Below the pieces are notes generated by a model. The model made no database searches and was not told the origin of the DNA. It saw nothing but the letters and a program-made list of their open reading frames with translations. Both the position numbers and the translations under genes were made by a program. From the NCBI GenBank assembly GCA_024220505.1, contig JAKZZE010000019.1, forward strand, positions 372,001 to 436,000: a stretch of 64,000 bases of DNA, written 5' to 3'. Source of the DNA: Rhizopus arrhizus (taxonomy: Eukaryota; Mucoromycota; Mucoromycetes; Mucorales; Rhizopodaceae). Position 1 is the first letter of the stretch. The number at the start of each line of letters is the position of its first letter. Positions 33,641 to 45,821 of the stretch are shown here, piece by piece.

Positions 33641-36600
33641 ATGTCATTAAATCAGTGGAGACAATTCAACTTTTTTGATAAACAACAAGCGACAGATCCC
33701 AATGACCATGGGAAATCGCCAACTATATTTCAGGTACGCACACAAAAGCTAAGATGTTTCAAGTAATGGGAAACCTACTCGCAATTGATAGAAACAAGAT
33801 ATTTCGGTTTTTACTTCTGGAAGAGGACAAATTGTTGCAGCAGATATCCTTTTTTTTTAATCTCTTTAACCCTCTTTCTTATAAGCTTTATCCTTGACCT
33901 TTTTATTACATAGTTCAGGCAATGTGTATGTTGTTGATCGTTCCTTTAAGGCACGCATGTTTATTGCTTACGATGGTGGACGAGTGACTCATTTAAAGCA
34001 ACTTAAGCAAAGAAACATTCTATTGACAGTTGGAGTAAAATTATCACGTATTTATACCAATGTTTTCTTTTATTTAAACGTTTAGCGTAGGAAGAGGATA
34101 CAACGTCAGGAATACCCGTACTTAAATTTTGGGATTTGGATGCACTTAAACCAACAGACGGGTCAGATGATATGATTATACCTACTTTATTAAGAACAAT
34201 TAGAATACAACATGGTGGAAAGACATACCCAGTAAGCTTTATTGATGCTGTTATAAAAAGAGTATGTGTCATTAAACTGCATTGAAAATAAGGTATCCAC
34301 TGTAGTTGTTTTGGAAAATATGTCACAGTGTGCTATTGGTTTAGCAAATGGTATAGTGATTTTGATAAGGGGAGATCTGTCAAAGGATAAAGCCGTTAAA
34401 CAAAAAGTGATTTATGAGGGTGAAGAACCTATTACCGGCTTAGGATTCCGTGAGCAGACCAAATCCACCATTCTATTTATTGTTACAACGAATAACATCA
34501 TGTCTTACAACACATCTGCTGCAAAACCTACTGTGGTAAATAATAACAATATGACAATATAAATTTACTAAGTAATACTAGACAATATTGGATGAGCAAG
34601 GCTGTGGACTTGGCTGTGCTGTAATGAATGATCAACAAGAGATGGTTGTAGGCAGAGATGAGGCAATTTATTTATATGATCCAACTGGGAGAGGACCTTG
34701 TTTTGCTTACGATACACCTAAATTTTCACTTACTTGGTTCAAATCTAATTATCTAGTTATTGTCTCTCCTCCTGTGACGACGTCAAGTCAACTGTCAACA
34801 GGAACACGTGCCTCACTTCATTTTGGATCTCCCAAGAGAACCTTGTCCAATACAAATGAATTGACAAAGGTAGCCATCTTTGACACAGCCAATAAGTTTA
34901 TAGCTCACATGGGTACATTTATGGGTGGCATTCGTGGTATATTTTGTGAATGGAACTCTGTTTGGGTTGTTAGTACGGATGGAAAGGTAAGGAATATAGC
35001 AGCACGACAAGGCTGTGCGCTTAATAGGAAAAAACATAGGTTTATCGTTTAGATGAAAAAGATACACCTACAAAGCTTGAGATATTATTTAAATTGAACT
35101 TGTATGTCTTGGCTATTAATTTGGCTCATATGCAAAAATACGACGATGCAAGCATAGCAGAGATATTTAAAAAGTATGGTGATCATATGTATTTAAAGGG
35201 TGACTATGATGGTGCTATGGAACAATACATAAGAACTATTGGTCAATTGGAACCATCTTATGTTATCAGAAAGGTAAAATACAGAATTTAGTTAACACTG
35301 TGAGACTAAATACAGATTGATGTAGTTTCTGGATGCCCAAAGAATATACAATTTGACAAATTATCTTCAAGAATTACATTCAAAAGGATTAGCAAATACA
35401 GATCATACTACGTTGTTACTAAATTGTTATACAAAACTTAAAGATGTTTCTCGTCTTGATCAATTTATCAAAGTTTGTGAAAATAATTTCTCTATTCTTA
35501 TTTAAACTTATCTTTTGTATTAGACGGATAATGATCTCAATTTTGATCTTGAAACAGCCATCAGTGTCTGCCGTCAAGCAGGTTATTTTGATCACGCTGT
35601 CTATCTTGCAGAAAAATTTCAGGAGCATGGAATGTATCTTGATATTATGATTGAAGATATGAAAAAATACAATACAGCCTTAACTTATATTCGCAAGCTC
35701 AGACCTCATGAAGCAGACCGTCATCTACAAAAGTTTAGTAAAACTCTCCTGCTTCACTTACCTGAAGAGACTACTGAGGTCCTTTGTGATCTTTGTACGG
35801 GTACACTTGGTGAAATAATAAAGGAAGAAAATTCACCCACCTCAAGCATGGCTCACAATGCCACTTCAAAATCCCTTTTATCCAACTTACCATTTGCAGG
35901 TAATGAAGTCGAATCCCCTCTTTCTGAACAACACGTTGATTCACGTAATCAATCATATTCCTTGAACTATGCGTTACCTTCACCTCGCAAGTTCATGCCG
36001 GCCTTTGTTGATCGACCTGATTACCTTACTCAGTTCTTGGAAACTGTGTTTGATAAAATATGGAGTAATAAGCATGCGGATGTCAAATCACCTAGGGAAC
36101 AAGAGGAACGCAAAACTATTTGGAATACGCTCCTGGAGCTATATTTGATGAAGACAAATCCAGAATCTCGTCAAAAAGCTTTGGCTTTGTTAAACAACGA
36201 AATAGTGGATTATGATACAAATCAGGCGCTTGTACTTTGTCAATTGAAGAATTTCGATGAAGGCATCGTTTATCTATATGAGAAAACAGGCATGTATACA
36301 AACATCTTGCATCATTGGATGGAGAAGGGGTCGACAGAGCGTGTTATTGAAGGTGTACGAAAATATGGGTAAACGATTAGCATTCTTTTCTTGTAATGTA
36401 AATAGATGCTCATTACTGTTTAGACCAAAAGACGCTTCATTATATCCAATGGTATTGACTTACTTCTCCTCTTCTCCTGAGGTCATGACTAAATCTAAAC
36501 AAGAATTGCTTTATGTTATGAAACATATTGACGAGAAAGATTTATTGCCTCCCATTCAAGTTATACAAGCTTTATCAAGGTCAAACATTGCAACTATTGG

Positions 36601-37199
36601 CCTAATTAAAGACTATGTTGGAAAAAAGATTGAACATGAACGAAAAGAGCTGAAGCAGGTAAATAACTATAATAAGCGCTTCTATTGATGAATAACTCAA
36701 CTCGGAAAAAAAAAAAGAATGAGGAGTTGATTGAAAGTTATCGTCAAGAGACCGAAAAGGGTAGAAAGGAAATTGAAGATTTGAAGACAAGGTAAAAGCA
36801 AACATGTATCCTTTAATGTACATTAATATTCAACGCTTGTTTTCAAGTGCTCGTATCTTTCAAGCTCAAAAATGTTCAGAATGCAAAGGTACTTTGGATC
36901 TTCCAGCTATTCACTTTTTATGTAAACATTCTTATCATCAACGGTGAGTTTCGTCTTTAATTCAAGACTTATTTTTCTGACACTTGCTTCATTCTAGATG
37001 CCTTGGAGATAATGATAAGGAGTGTCCTCAGTGTGTTATTCAGCATCGTATGATTACAGAAATAAGAAGAACACAAGAAGCTAATGCAGATAGACATGAT
37101 TTATTTTTCGATCAATTAGATTTTGAAGAAGATGGATTTGAAGTAATTGCAGATTACTTTTCCAAAAACACAATGGCTTTTGCTAAACTTATTGATTAA
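33641..37199 (+). CDS. VPS11: VPS11 (Pep5), HOPS/CORVET subunit with C-terminal RING
   Basis: Core subunit of the HOPS and CORVET tethering complexes that drive endosome-vacuole fusion. The N-terminal beta-propeller begins MSLNQWRQFNFFDKQ and runs through DISVFTSGRGQIVAADSSGN, VYVVDRSFKARMF, PVLKFWDLD and WFKSNYLVIVSPP. Middle exons are alpha-solenoid (MQKYDDASIAEIFKKYGDHM, GDYDGAMEQYIRTIG). A helical segment precedes a C-terminal RING-type finger: KCSECKGTLDLPAIHFLC, then KHSYHQRC, then KECPQC. At least ten introns; one of them (33844-33909) is AT-AC. Its stop is 13 bp from that of the convergent PARN gene. Confidence 0.92.
33844..33909 (+). other. U12-type (AT-AC) intron in VPS11
   Basis: The exon ends GTT GCA GCA G. 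The intron opens with ATATCCTTTT, an exact match to the minor-spliceosome 5' consensus. It has TCCTTGAC (33891-33898) as a U12-type branch site, with the branch A 12 nt before the end, and closes with TTATTAC. Joining gives VAADSSGNVYVVDR in frame. No GT-AG alternative keeps the frame: there is no GT at the exon end. Basis: sequence; splicing itself is inferred. Confidence 0.85.
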
Positions 37200-37212
37200 A
37201 ATGAATTAATTT

Positions 37213-39558
37213 CTAGTTTGCTTTTTGAACTTTAGTTGACTTTTTTGAGCTATTATCTTCTTCATCTCTTTGTCTCTTCTTTGAGATTATGGCGGTTACT
37301 GGAAGTGAAGGTAGCTCGATTTCTATTTAAAAAAAGAGTTAAATGCAAGTGTGGGTTATAAACATTTTGTCTTACCGTCAAAGCTTGGCCCACCGGATGG
37401 AATGTGATTCTCGCCATTGTTATCTTGAGTAGCAGCAGCTAGAGCAGAAGCAAGATTATTGTAATTCACCGTTTTCTTTGGACCATAAATCTCAGCCCAC
37501 TTTTCGTATGTAATAAGCTCCATATTACTAGCCTCTTTTGTAATACCATAAGCTCTACCTTCAACTTCTCTTGAAGCGCCTGGCAAGAAACTTTGAATGG
37601 TGGTAATACCCAATAAACCTAACTTGGCAAGCGGGATCTTTGATTCGTCCTTTAATATAAGCCAAGCGTTGTTCTGGTTAACCCAAGAAACGGCAGCAGG
37701 CTGAATAGTTGGATACAATTTTTCAATACCAGTGTGTGTCATTCCGGTTGGTATATTATGTAAATAAAACTTGTGAGGGTAAGATGGAATTTCTAAAGGA
37801 AAATATTGAGTTTTCTTGTAGACATTATTATCTAGTACAGTCTTACGTATTTCTTCTTCGCCTTTAAAGTTAATATAAGGAATATCGGATCGCATCAGGA
37901 AAACTCGTCCATAGTAAGGTAACAAAGATTTGCTCAAGAAAGTCTTCTCGATTTCGTCATCCTCATCATCGTCATCCTCATCGTCGTCAATTTCTCCCTC
38001 TTCCTCTTCTTCTTTCTCCTCCTCTTTCTCTTCCTCTTTCTCCTCCTCTTTCTCCTCCTCTTTCTCCTCCTCTTCTTCTTCCACTTCCTCTTCTTTATGC
38101 TTTCTCTTGCCAAGGACTTGTTGAGGGTTCTCTTTTGTTTGAGGTTCCTGCTCATGGATAAACATCATAAAGGCTAAATAGATCACACCTGTCATATAAG
38201 CATCATAGCCAGCTTCATGTTCAGTATTATTTCCTTCTCCTGTATATCTTTCAAATCCAGGTGCCATAGCTAAAGATGCTGTTAGAAAATAATTTTTTTG
38301 AATATAAAAAGGAAACTTTACTAATCCCTTGTCCTGCTTCTTTTAATTCATCAAATACAGTATTATACAATGAACCTAATACGGTTGTATTGAAACATCC
38401 CTAAATAAAAAAAAAGTTAATTTTGTGATAAATGTTGTTACAACCAAGTTACCTTTAATAAAGGGTGGTATTCTGCTAAATATTTTGTATCTACAATATA
38501 ATCCCACATACTATTTACAACATCTTTACATTCTTCTATAGTTTCAGGTAAATACTGCCAGAACTGGTCTACGGTATGAAATATATCAAGTGCACCGTTA
38601 TGCGCAACTACAGGACATTTGGCATCTTTAATAGCCTCAATCACAGCACGAAAATTGAGTGTTGGAGAAGAAATCTATGCGTTCCGGTTTAGTTCTCTGC
38701 CTTCATGCACCACACTCTTTCTTAACTTACCTTTGCCTCTCTTTGTCGTTTCTCTTCCTCTTTAAGACGAACAAGTTGAACGTGTTTGCTATCTCTTGGA
38801 GCGACTTGAACATATCCATTATGCTTTTCAAGCACTTCTTGTGTAATAAGCTTCTTGTAGAAATGGGAATTGGTTTGAACAACTAGTGGTTTTTCTGTAT
38901 TGCCTTGTAACCATGTGGCGATCGCAGTACGAGCATTATCCAGGAAATTTTTACCATTTGTAGTTAAAGAAGACTCTTTATGTAAAAAGTATAAGCTAAT
39001 CAAATCATACATTTTTCTTTTTTTCTTACCTTTTATATATGTTCTTCTGTTCAACATGGAAGTTCCGGATTGCGTAGAGCTGAATGATCCCTCTTCTGTA
39101 AAGTTGTAAAAGGGTATTCCTTCATCAATCAATTTGTTGAAATCAAATTTATTAGATCTGAGAAAGGCAAGACTGCTCGCTGTGGAAGTAAAGACACGTC
39201 GTGAGTGTATATCTGTAGAATCGTTGCCAAAGATGTAAAAATTAAAGGGCTTTGCAATGAAATCGCCGGTTTCCTTATCTCTTTTGAAAGCACATACGCC
39301 GTATTGAATAATGGTGAATTCTTGAACGCAACTCTTGATCTTGTTATAGCGTTGAGTTAAATCATCTGTTTGAAACATTTGAATATTAGGTGGTGTCAAG
39401 CCTATGTTTATAATAAAGATCAGTTACGATGATAATTTAAGAAAGCTAAACTGATAAAAACCTGTGAATTCAGCATCAACAGAAATAAAATCTGCCTCAA
39501 GTAAAGCTTCTTTAATAACAGGTAAGGTCTTTTCAAAATCTGATTTAAGTACTTCCAT
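37213..39558 (-). CDS. PARN-like poly(A)-specific ribonuclease (CAF1/DEDD family)
   Basis: 3'-exoribonuclease that shortens poly(A) tails and trims small RNAs. Exon 1 ends in ADFISVDAEFTG, the first DEDD block (D and E). Later blocks are CPVVAHNGALDIFHTVDQFW (Asp) and HEAGYDAYMTGVIYL (His and Asp), completing DEDDh. Between the first two lies the R3H-like helical part (ESSLTTNGKNFLDNARTAIA and onward). After the nuclease core there is a long Lys/Glu tract, then an RRM-like segment (FYLHNIPTGMTHTGIEKLYP), and a basic tail KKRQRDEEDNSSKKSTK that could be a nuclear signal. One intron candidate near 39030 is a multiple of three without stops. All four catalytic acids are visible. Confidence 0.88.
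38012..38071 (-). repeat. Five 12-bp tandem units coding for KEEE in PARN
   Basis: Unit CTTTCTCCTCCT on the plus strand, five copies with one or two changes, flanked by further GA-rich sequence. It encodes a long Glu/Lys run between the nuclease core and the RRM-like part. Confidence 0.85.
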
Positions 39559-39990
39559 GATGCAAATAAATTATTAAAAAAAGTAAATTTAAAAAAAAAA
39601 AAAAAAGTAACAAGTGAAATTTTTTACATTTGTGGAGTTAAAGAGTACAAAAATCTTCCAATCAGGTGGTTGCTGCATAAAGCTGCAAAGGAAAAAAAAA
39701 GTAGTATTGTTTTCTTTAGTTTCTTAATGAGTTTATATAAACCATTTCAATAGAATGTTAACTTTTCCTTAGAGTTATTTTACATTCAAAGATTTCTCGA
39801 AAAAACATGTAATTTGCAACTGTGTTCCTGGGAACTATTGGCGTTTGGTGTAATATAAAGTTAATCTGTTTAATGTGTTCGGACCGAACAACTAAACCTC
39901 ATCCTTGCAAACGAGACGAGGTGTCAGATCTTGAAATGATATACAGTAAATTAAAAAAAAATAAGCGTTTCATAGCATCATCACATCACA
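39559..39990. other. Upstream region of PARN
   Basis: AT-rich promoter-side DNA of the minus-strand PARN gene. No motif assigned. Confidence 0.4.
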
Positions 39991-40437
39991 ATGGTTAAAA
40001 TCATTGATGGTGAACTCTACCATGAACCCGAGTATTTTTCCTCCACCATCTTTCCTAAGAATGGGTATCCAGAGAGACAAGTGATAGTCAACATGCTCAA
40101 CAGCTATGTTGAATTTAATAAATTTGATCTAACTAGGCCAAGAGATAAAAAAAAACAGAATTCACTTTAAGCGTCAGAAAGAATCCACTTACCACAATAC
40201 ACGTGCAAATGCAGATGAAGACAAATTTAGCTCGAGAAAACTGCTTGAGCCTGGTACCCTTGTCTTCTTCAGATATCATACTGTTCCAAAGTGACGCTTG
40301 CTTTCTTAGCTAGCAAATTCAAAAGGCATTCATGATCATGAGCTAGATGAGGAAAAATTAAAGTCCACGACCTTTAGAAAGTCGGTTACTTTACATAGTG
40401 GAGGTCGACATTGTAAACAACCTGGCAATTGGTATGG
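39991..40437 (+). pseudogene. Possible decayed gene, function unknown
   Basis: Starts MVKIIDGELYHEPEYF in a 59-codon frame ending at 40170. Shifting one frame continues with FKRQKESTYHNTRANADEDK to LVFFRYHTVPK, and a further shift gives DHELDEEKLKSTTFRK to GNWYGT. The texture is protein-like (mixed residues, codons less AT-extreme), which is why I list it. There are at least two shifts and a stop, and I recognise no family. It could be mobile-element debris or an old gene. Confidence 0.3.
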
Positions 40438-43400
40438 TACCTAGCCCCATCGTTTGGTAAGATGGAACTACATCAGGAAACAAGACATATAAGCAGACAA
40501 TAATCGGCATCAACGATCGACATTATCAATCGGAGAGCATGTCAGAGTTGGAAAGTGCCGGATCACCAAAAAGAGCAAGCTTTTAATCAAATCAGTTGAA
40601 AATACTGATTACATTGCTGACTACCATCTTAATGAAGCTGGATGCTTCGGCTTCTCTCTCTTTTTTTCTCTCTCTTTTGTTCTGCAAATGGAATAGTGTT
40701 AGAATTACTATTATGAAAACCTTTCGTTTGTTCTTTTGTATGTCTGTCATAGGTTATCTTTTTATTCTGAGAATTCTTTACTGATTTGAATAGCTTTATT
40801 TTACGTGTTATTTCAATTATGTGAAAGATTAGATATATTCCTGACATTGGATTATATTTCTGACAGTAGGAAAAGATTTTGTTATGTTAGTTGATGCTTC
40901 TTTTTATCAAAGAGCTATCATTAATGCTATATATACTCTTTTCTAGCTTATTTACTTGGAATTGATTGTATGATCTTATTTAAATGATCTTTTGTTTTAC
41001 TTTAATTATGACTTTGTATTGAAACTTACATTTATCAATGCCAACCACAATCAGTTGATGTTCTACATAATCCCATCCCAGGTATAATCAATGCCATCAG
41101 AATCTTTTAAGTCTACCTTGGCTCTTATGCTTCTTACCGACCATTGTGGGAAAGTAGCTGGTATTTTTTCAAGTCTTTTGGTGTCTACGGTTACTTGATT
41201 GAGAATTGGATTCTTTATCTTGTCTAGTTTTTCTATTTTATCAAAAATTTCATGGTTCCTTTTAATTTGCCCAAGCACAATACCAATTGTTTATTAGTGT
41301 TCAATCATGAGCTTAAGATTTGTAAAATGCGATGCAAATTCCCATGGGCTTTTACTCTCATCATAACCCTTCCATCAATATTTACAAATGCATTTCTCTT
41401 TGACATTTTTATGTGTAAAGATGACTTCAACCTGGTAGAATTTATTTGAGAATATTTATCCTGCAAAAGATAAGCCTCCTCTTTCATCTTTAAGCAAATA
41501 TGATTCATCTTGGGTGATCCTTTTAACTTTACAAGACTCCTCATGTGGAGCTTCAATCTTTTAATTTTATAACTTACACAACTGTTTTGGAGAGATAGAT
41601 ACAGGTTTATATGTCATGTACAATTCGGTTTTTTTTTTTTTTTGTACAGTATCTGTTTTCCTCTTGATGAGCTTCAAAGACGATCGGAAAATAACGATCA
41701 AACGTTATTAAAGTTTAAAAGTGTATTATAAGGAAATGTAGACTTCTTTAATACATGTATATTGTCAAGACAGGCTAATGACTGAGAAGAACATGTTTAT
41801 GATAACTGTGTATAGTTTTAAATGATTAAGTATGGTTTTATAAGAACATTAGACCAAGTAAACATCTTATTTATAAAAAAAAAACATAAGCCACGTACTG
41901 GAGCTAGTGTTGAAGTTCTAAAGTATCGAAATGCATAAAAATAACATGAGTAGGAGATTGATTAAAGATTGTGTGGGCATCAAGATGCTCAGTGTTTTGA
42001 GTAAAGATAGGGTAACTTGAACGATCAAAATGAGGGCAAAGGGCGTATTGCTGATGACAAGCCTTTTAAATAGATCAAATTCAAAGATGAATGATATTTG
42101 AATGGTTAAGACGCAGTAGAAGCTTGATGGAATGGAATTTGATCTGCTCCAAAGCGTTCAAAAAAGAAGTCAAATTGACAGATAGAGAAGGCATCATGTT
42201 TTGGCATGTCAATAGGATGCAGTCTTATTGTTCCCGACTCGATTTTTATAACAGAGTTGGAACAAGAGCAGATACTGATCATCACAACTGCCCTGAACAG
42301 TCAACGTTCACTGTTAACTCGACAGTTTATTCTAAGCACCAGTTTGTGAAATTTTTCTTGTGTCAAATCATATCGATCATAACTATCTTTTGTCATCCAA
42401 TCCCAGACCCGGTTCAAATCAATATAAATAGCCTTGAAATCTTTAATAAAAATAATTGACTTTAGAACTATTGTTCAGTCTCACTCACTATTGATTTCTA
42501 TCTTTTTATACTTGAACACTTTACTTTTCTTAATGGCCAAGTAAGATTGAGTGACTGATGGTAGGAGAATGTGTTGAAGGTTGAGTGAGAGAATTGAAAA
42601 AGTCAAGTTCATACTCTGAGTTCTTTATGGACACACCAAATGTCAATCCAATAGGAAGAAAAAGAAAATCTCTTGATGAAAATCAAAAGAGAGTTTCATT
42701 TGATTCTTGTATGAATAGAAAAGAATGAAACATTGAACTTTATTTAAATATGTGCAACTCAACAGAATGGTTCAGTTTACTGGTTTTTTTTTGTAAATCA
42801 TTTGGCATTGTTTTGTATATGATTACAATTGAATTCAGTAATACTTGTACATTCAATGATTCTTTAAAAAGAAGGATGAAAACTATTGTAAAGATAGATG
42901 TATTGAATTCATGTAAACAGTTTTATATACTCTTTATTTACATGTACAGTATTTCATATGTGTTGTAACAAACAGAGACAATTTGAATAATAAATCAATT
43001 CGGACGATATGGATCATTCTAAATTAAGCAAAAATCATACCTCGGCTTTGCTATATTGAACAAATCATGTTGAAACAAGAAAATGAAATGTTCAATGTCT
43101 TGGTCTACTCAAGGCTCTTTAGCAAAAGATATAAATTAATTGACTGTGTTCACCGAGTTTGTAAATTTAGTAAAATTTACTGTTGATTTAGAATTCCAAA
43201 TCATAACTTGAGTTTGATAGTTTACTTGCTCACAATTACCTTTTTTTTTTTTTTAAAACTCCAATTCGTTTTTTTCTTTTTATAAAAAAAAAAACTCAGC
43301 TTTTTTCTTTCTCTCTCCAAAGAACATGCAATTTCGGGCTCAATCCGTATTCTTGAAACTTGACAAATGACGATGATCCGATCTCGTGCCTATTATTAAA

Positions 43401-44405
43401 CTATTTTTTTATTATTATTAATGATTGTACCTTGAATCTTTTTTTGAATGATTTTTCTCGACATTTTTATTTACATTTCTCTTGTTCTTTGTGTACAAAC
43501 ATAACCTTTTAGCAACCTTACACGGCGATCGATAAGATCGGAAAGGATTAAAAGTTGAACGGAATCAAAGGAGCCAAAGATCATTAGTTTCAATTTATTT
43601 TGAAATTAAAATCCAATTTCTATCGTCACGAATCTTTTAAAAGAACAGGAATATTCATGCAAAAAAAAAAAAAAAGGAAAAATAAAAAAAAAAGCTTCCT
43701 TTTTGTATGACAAGTATTTTTTTGTAAGGGAATTCTCTTTTTTATTGAAAGAAAAAAAAAAACGTAATTCATGTGATGTCATCCTATTTGGGTGAACTGT
43801 ACAAACTAAAAGAAATCACACGTACAAGTGGAAAAAAAAAAAAAAGTCTTAGTGACAATGTCCGTAGATGCTCAGGACAGTTGATGCGTGTAACCCAAAC
43901 TGAGTTTTTATGTTCCACCCCCTTTTTTTTTAAATATGTTTATGCAAAGTCTGTAAACATTTATTACAAATGTCAGAGCAGATAAGATTGCATAACTATT
44001 TATTCCCTTTTAAAGAACACATTCCCTTTTTCTTTTAGTTGTCATCAGACTTTTGTTGTACTAATACGCACAGATAATCAAGATCGTGTGGGATCACAAG
44101 TATTTTTTTTTTTTTATTATAAACAACTACTTGAGGGGAATCTTGAAAGCAATAAAGGGTGTCTTTTTTAATAATACAAATATACATGGTGTTGTGTGTT
44201 GAATATATAGAGGAATAGCATATATAAAAATGGCTATAAAATGACTGTTTTGTGTGTGTGTGGAGGGGAATGGGTTGGAAAGGGGAATACATAAGCCATA
44301 GGGAGGAAAATAATACATTCAACACAATAGAAATAATACAATGAAGGTGTTTGGATAAGGAAGGTGATGATGAAAGGAATGACACATATTTACAACATAG
44401 CGAAA
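40438..44405. other. Gene-poor region of about 4 kb
   Basis: AT-rich with many T and A runs. Minus-strand fragments between 41063 and 41556 (for example KIPATFPQWSVRSIRAK and DSDGIDYTWDGIM) look slightly protein-like but are broken by stops and match no family I know. Open frames at 42091-42459 and 42750-42968 (plus) look accidental. The 44035-44385 minus frame is in the 3' flank of the next gene. Confidence 0.4.
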
Positions 44406-45508
44406 TTAAGGTGAAATAGGTGTTTGATCATACAATTGGATGATTAAACGACTCGAGAGTGAAATTGTGTTTTCTTTGTGGTTGTTGGAATACAATGCGG
44501 AATTGGATAGGAGTTTTGAAACCTGCGACAAGAAGAAGGAGTTTAGAAACAGAGTGTATGTTTGTTCATCAATGATTCCTTACCTCTTTTTGGGTCAATA
44601 ACTGAAGACGACTTCTCACGTCACCTGAGATGGAGATAAAATCATGAGCGATCTGATCTAATTTCCAATTTTGAAAGATATGATAAGCAGTTGCCATAGC
44701 AATACCCTTGTCACTATAGATACAGTGAGTTTTTTTTTTTGGGTGAATAAGTTAGAGATGAAGCTTACCTGATATTGGCTTCTTGTGATCCATAGACTCT
44801 GTTGTGATAATCTTTAAAGGCTTCAATAGAAAATATAGCTGAGTGAGATCCACGCTTTGCAGGAGTGAGTCCTTGAGGGAATTGGTTGACATCCGTACTT
44901 GAAAAAGGATAAGTAGGTGATGGTGTAGTAGAAGGAGGAGGAGTATTGATTGTGTCTTGTTCAAGAGAAAAATAAGAAGTTTCACTGTTCTTTGTCAATT
45001 CAAGTTTTCCTTCGGGAACAATAAGCCAACGTTGATTGTCATTATCGATAGGTTGAAGAGGAAACAAGACGAGCTTTTGTGAATTATTTTCGGCTACTTG
45101 AATATCAAGTACCCACTCATTGCTTGCAAGAGAGTAAATATAAGAGCCTTCCATCCGTTTACCGTAAGCATCCACAGCATCACTACGAATACCCCAAAGT
45201 TGGTTGTGTGCTTCTTCAAGAGGTTTTGGATGATATAAACAAATTTCGGTATCTTCAATTAATCTCAAACGACCTATGATTTATTAGCAAAGAATTGATT
45301 TTATTTGATGATTACCTTTACGAATGTCCAATACTAAATCATTTGCTTTATTAAAAATAAATTGATCTTTCCAATACCAAAGTTCTGAATCAGATAATGT
45401 TGGAGGGGCCACCATGACTTGTGATCTTAATGGATCTTGATCTTTTACTGAACATACAACATTTCCAGTAGAAACAGATCTTATATAAAAGTAATCGGTA
45501 GGCGTCAT
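44406..45508 (-). CDS. Ricin-B-type beta-trefoil protein, intracellular
   Basis: The N-terminal two thirds resemble a ricin-B lectin-like beta-trefoil: FYIRSVSTGNVVCSV, LVLDIRKGRLRLIED, then the QxW-like repeats HNQLWGI and NQRWLIVPE, with DxQ-type turns (VLDIQVAENN). A Pro/Ser/Thr linker (PPPSTTPSPTYPFSS) leads to a helical C-terminal region (AFKDYHNRVYGSQEANIS, DKGIAMATAYHIFQNWKLDQ, RSRLQLLTQKE). Starting at 45508 there is no signal peptide, so a cytosolic carbohydrate- or lipid-binding adaptor role is possible. Introns near 45273-45316, 44716-44768 and 44523-44584 join in frame. About 310 residues. Function not established. Confidence 0.6.
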
Positions 45509-45719
45509 AAGAAAAGGAATAAGAAATAAATAAGAAAAAAAAAAAAAAAAAAAAAAAAAACATTGGGTCCATTTTATAGATTCGTGATTAAATCTCAAAA
45601 AGGAAGGTTCAACTTTTTTTTTTTTTTTTCTATTTTGAAAGATACAAATCATTCGTTGTACAATATGTAAATTCCGTTCTTTACTACCATTACTATCGTT
45701 TCACAACATTCCCCTTTTT

Positions 45720-45754
<35 letters not shown>

Positions 45755-45821
45755 TCGATACTCAAATTTTTTTGCATTGACCAACAATAATAATGGATCT
45801 TGGTTACTGAAAAAATAAACT
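45509..45821. other. Intergenic, A/T homopolymers
   Basis: About 310 bp between two minus-strand genes, dominated by an A-run (45536-45560) and T-runs (45615-45630 and 45723-45747). Nothing else seen. Confidence 0.5.

Noticed and set aside
42411..42420. GGTTCAAATC, resembling the T-loop of a tRNA gene
   Set aside because: The preceding 70 bases do not form D, anticodon or acceptor stems; chance match.
44035..44385. 116-codon minus-strand frame rich in Ser, His and Tyr
   Set aside because: Lies immediately downstream of the ricin-B-like gene stop, in its probable 3' untranslated region; no motif.
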